In this document: piece after piece, positions 63,131-64,000 of the stretch | Layout: every line of letters begins with the position of its first letter | Numbering within the stretch: the stretch's first letter is position 1 | Assembly (NCBI RefSeq): GCF_000150955.2 | Contig: NC_011672.1 | Location: 310,001-374,000, forward strand | DNA length: 64,000 nt | Source of the DNA: Phaeodactylum tricornutum CCAP 1055/1 | Taxonomy: Eukaryota > Bacillariophyta > Bacillariophyceae > Surirellales > Neidiaceae | Reading direction: 5' to 3' | The notes under the pieces: model-generated | Database searches by the model: none | What the model saw: the letters and a program-made list of their open reading frames with translations, nothing else | Told to the model about the DNA's origin: nothing | Program-made: the position numbers and the translations under genes

Positions 63131-64000
63131 ATGCGTTTCCTACTATGTTACCAGATGCATCATTGCTTGAAGGTGTTCCTGTTGCTAACCCTGGTTTCCA
63201 AGTCGACCAGCTTCTTTCTTGAAAGCTCTGGAAAGACGGCGCAAAAAACGCGTTGTGTTTCGATTGGCAGTATCGATGCCCCAGCAAGTCGCCTGACGCG
63301 ATTAGGGAAGACTCGGCATGGTATTTTGGCCTCACCACAATCCGAGATAGTCAAGGAACGAATAATACCACATTCTTCACCGCTCCCTTATTCTATTGAA
63401 GAGCTGGCAAATATTTCCGGCGGCAGCGGTCGAGCAAGGCTGATATGGGAATACTACCAACGCGGCGTAGATCCTCTTAACGAAACTGAGCGGCAGGCTT
63501 TTTCTGCTGATATCGATAAGCAAGGACGGAAGCTGGGCCGACATACTTTGAGTCGATTGTGCACATTCTTTGGCGGACCTGTCGAAGAAACCATCGCCAC
63601 GGCGGTTCATGAATCCGTTGCAGCAGATGGGACGACGAAATTATTGCTTCAATTGGTTGACGGATTGCAAGTAGAGACTGTAATTATTCCATGGGATGAA
63701 CGTCAACGGAGTACGCTGTGTGTTTCGTCACAGGTTGGTTGTCGACAAGCCTGCACTTTTTGTTTGACGGGCCGGATGGGAATTCTGCGTTCCCTTTCAG
63801 CAGACGAGATTCTGGTACAAGTTCTACTTGCTAAACGTGCCTGCCGAGAAAACAACATATACCCTATCGACAATATTGTTTTCATGGGTATGGGGGAACC
63901 GGCAGACAATACGGATGCTGTTGTGCGAGCCGCAAACGTTTTGACACACCAGCAGCAATTCCAACTGACACCAAGGCGAATAACCATCTCCACGGTCGCC
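63131..64000 (+). CDS. RlmN/Cfr-family radical SAM rRNA methyltransferase, 5' part (cut by window edge)
   Basis: 290 codons are visible without intron, continuing past the right edge. The leader (LKVFLLLTLVSKSTSFFLES) is a hydrophobic segment ending at Ser-Phe-Phe, consistent with plastid (or mitochondrial) import. From about residue 80 the RlmN N-terminal domain appears, with SRLCTFFGGPVEETIATAV. The core has the radical SAM Cys triad in VGCRQACTFCLTGRMG, SADEILVQVLLAKR, and IVFMGMGEPADN, the RlmN motif. RlmN methylates A2503 of 23S rRNA (and tRNA A37 in bacteria). A plastid ribosome target is the natural inference. The C-terminal catalytic Cys is outside the window, so RlmN versus Cfr or a non-methylating relative cannot be excluded. 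Confidence 0.85.
   Translation, partial: MRFLLCYQMHHCLKVFLLLTLVSKSTSFFLESSGKTAQKTRCVSIGSIDAPASRLTRLGKTRHGILASPQSEIVKERIIPHSSPLPYSIEELANISGGSGRARLIWEYYQRGVDPLNETERQAFSADIDKQGRKLGRHTLSRLCTFFGGPVEETIATAVHESVAADGTTKLLLQLVDGLQVETVIIPWDERQRSTLCVSSQVGCRQACTFCLTGRMGILRSLSADEILVQVLLAKRACRENNIYPIDNIVFMGMGEPADNTDAVVRAANVLTHQQQFQLTPRRITISTVA

Overview
This 64 kb window is nuclear DNA from a photosynthetic stramenopile, most likely a pennate diatom; Phaeodactylum tricornutum is my best guess. The evidence is as follows. Genes are dense, on both strands, with one or no short introns (mostly 68-110 bp, donor often GTACGT, mainly phase 0). Several products carry diatom-type bipartite plastid leaders, a signal peptide followed by an F/Y-rich cleavage motif. 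The gene mix combines an NRT2 nitrate transporter, ferredoxin-dependent bilin reductases, a plastid ribosomal protein L15, a TspO protein and families I recognise only from diatoms. No operons are visible. Gene order and exon joins were read by eye from open frames and splice signals, not from transcripts.

Layout. 0-7.4 kb: Mpv17/PMP22 protein (cut by the left edge), TIM44, two tail-to-tail bilin reductase paralogues, and a quinone oxidoreductase with a presequence exon. 8.6-15.2 kb: membrane-anchored METTL24-type methyltransferase, UBA3 (NEDD8 E1), a hypothetical protein, LSM8, and two proteins with C-terminal membrane anchors. 16.3-24.4 kb: PP1 catalytic subunit, PrsW-like intramembrane protease, a UBXD8/FAF2-like UBX protein, a two-repeat membrane protein and a type II DnaJ. 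24.9-28.2 kb: a ZFC3H1-type zinc-finger protein ending in leucine-rich repeats. 28.7-32.5 kb: an accessory stretch with a small possible plastid protein, tandem repeats split by a solo LTR fossil, and a diatom-type hypothetical gene. 32.6-35.8 kb: a REXO4-like domain that has lost most catalytic residues, and the Golgi SNARE GOS1. 37.9-44.5 kb: a very large formin lacking an obvious FH1 and carrying five CCDC53-like repeats. 45.5-50.3 kb: a hypothetical protein, NRT2 and plastid L15. 51-56.2 kb: UTP30/RSL1D1-type ribosome biogenesis factor, three lineage-type hypothetical genes and TspO. 57-64 kb: bacterial-type asparagine synthetase AsnA, UFD1, TRM5, a thioredoxin with WCRAC, and the start of an RlmN-like radical SAM rRNA methyltransferase cut by the right edge.

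Themes. Protein quality control recurs (UBX protein, UFD1, UBA3, DnaJ, PrsW), as do tetrapyrrole/bilin and plastid functions (two bilin reductases, TspO, L15, possibly the thioredoxin and RlmN), nitrogen metabolism (NRT2, AsnA) and RNA processing (LSM8, ZFC3H1-like, UTP30, TRM5). These are housekeeping genes scattered along a chromosome, not one co-regulated cluster. The best candidates for something undescribed are the formin architecture, the zinc-finger/LRR fusion, the catalytically stripped exonuclease, and the bilin reductase pair in a lineage without phycobilisomes.
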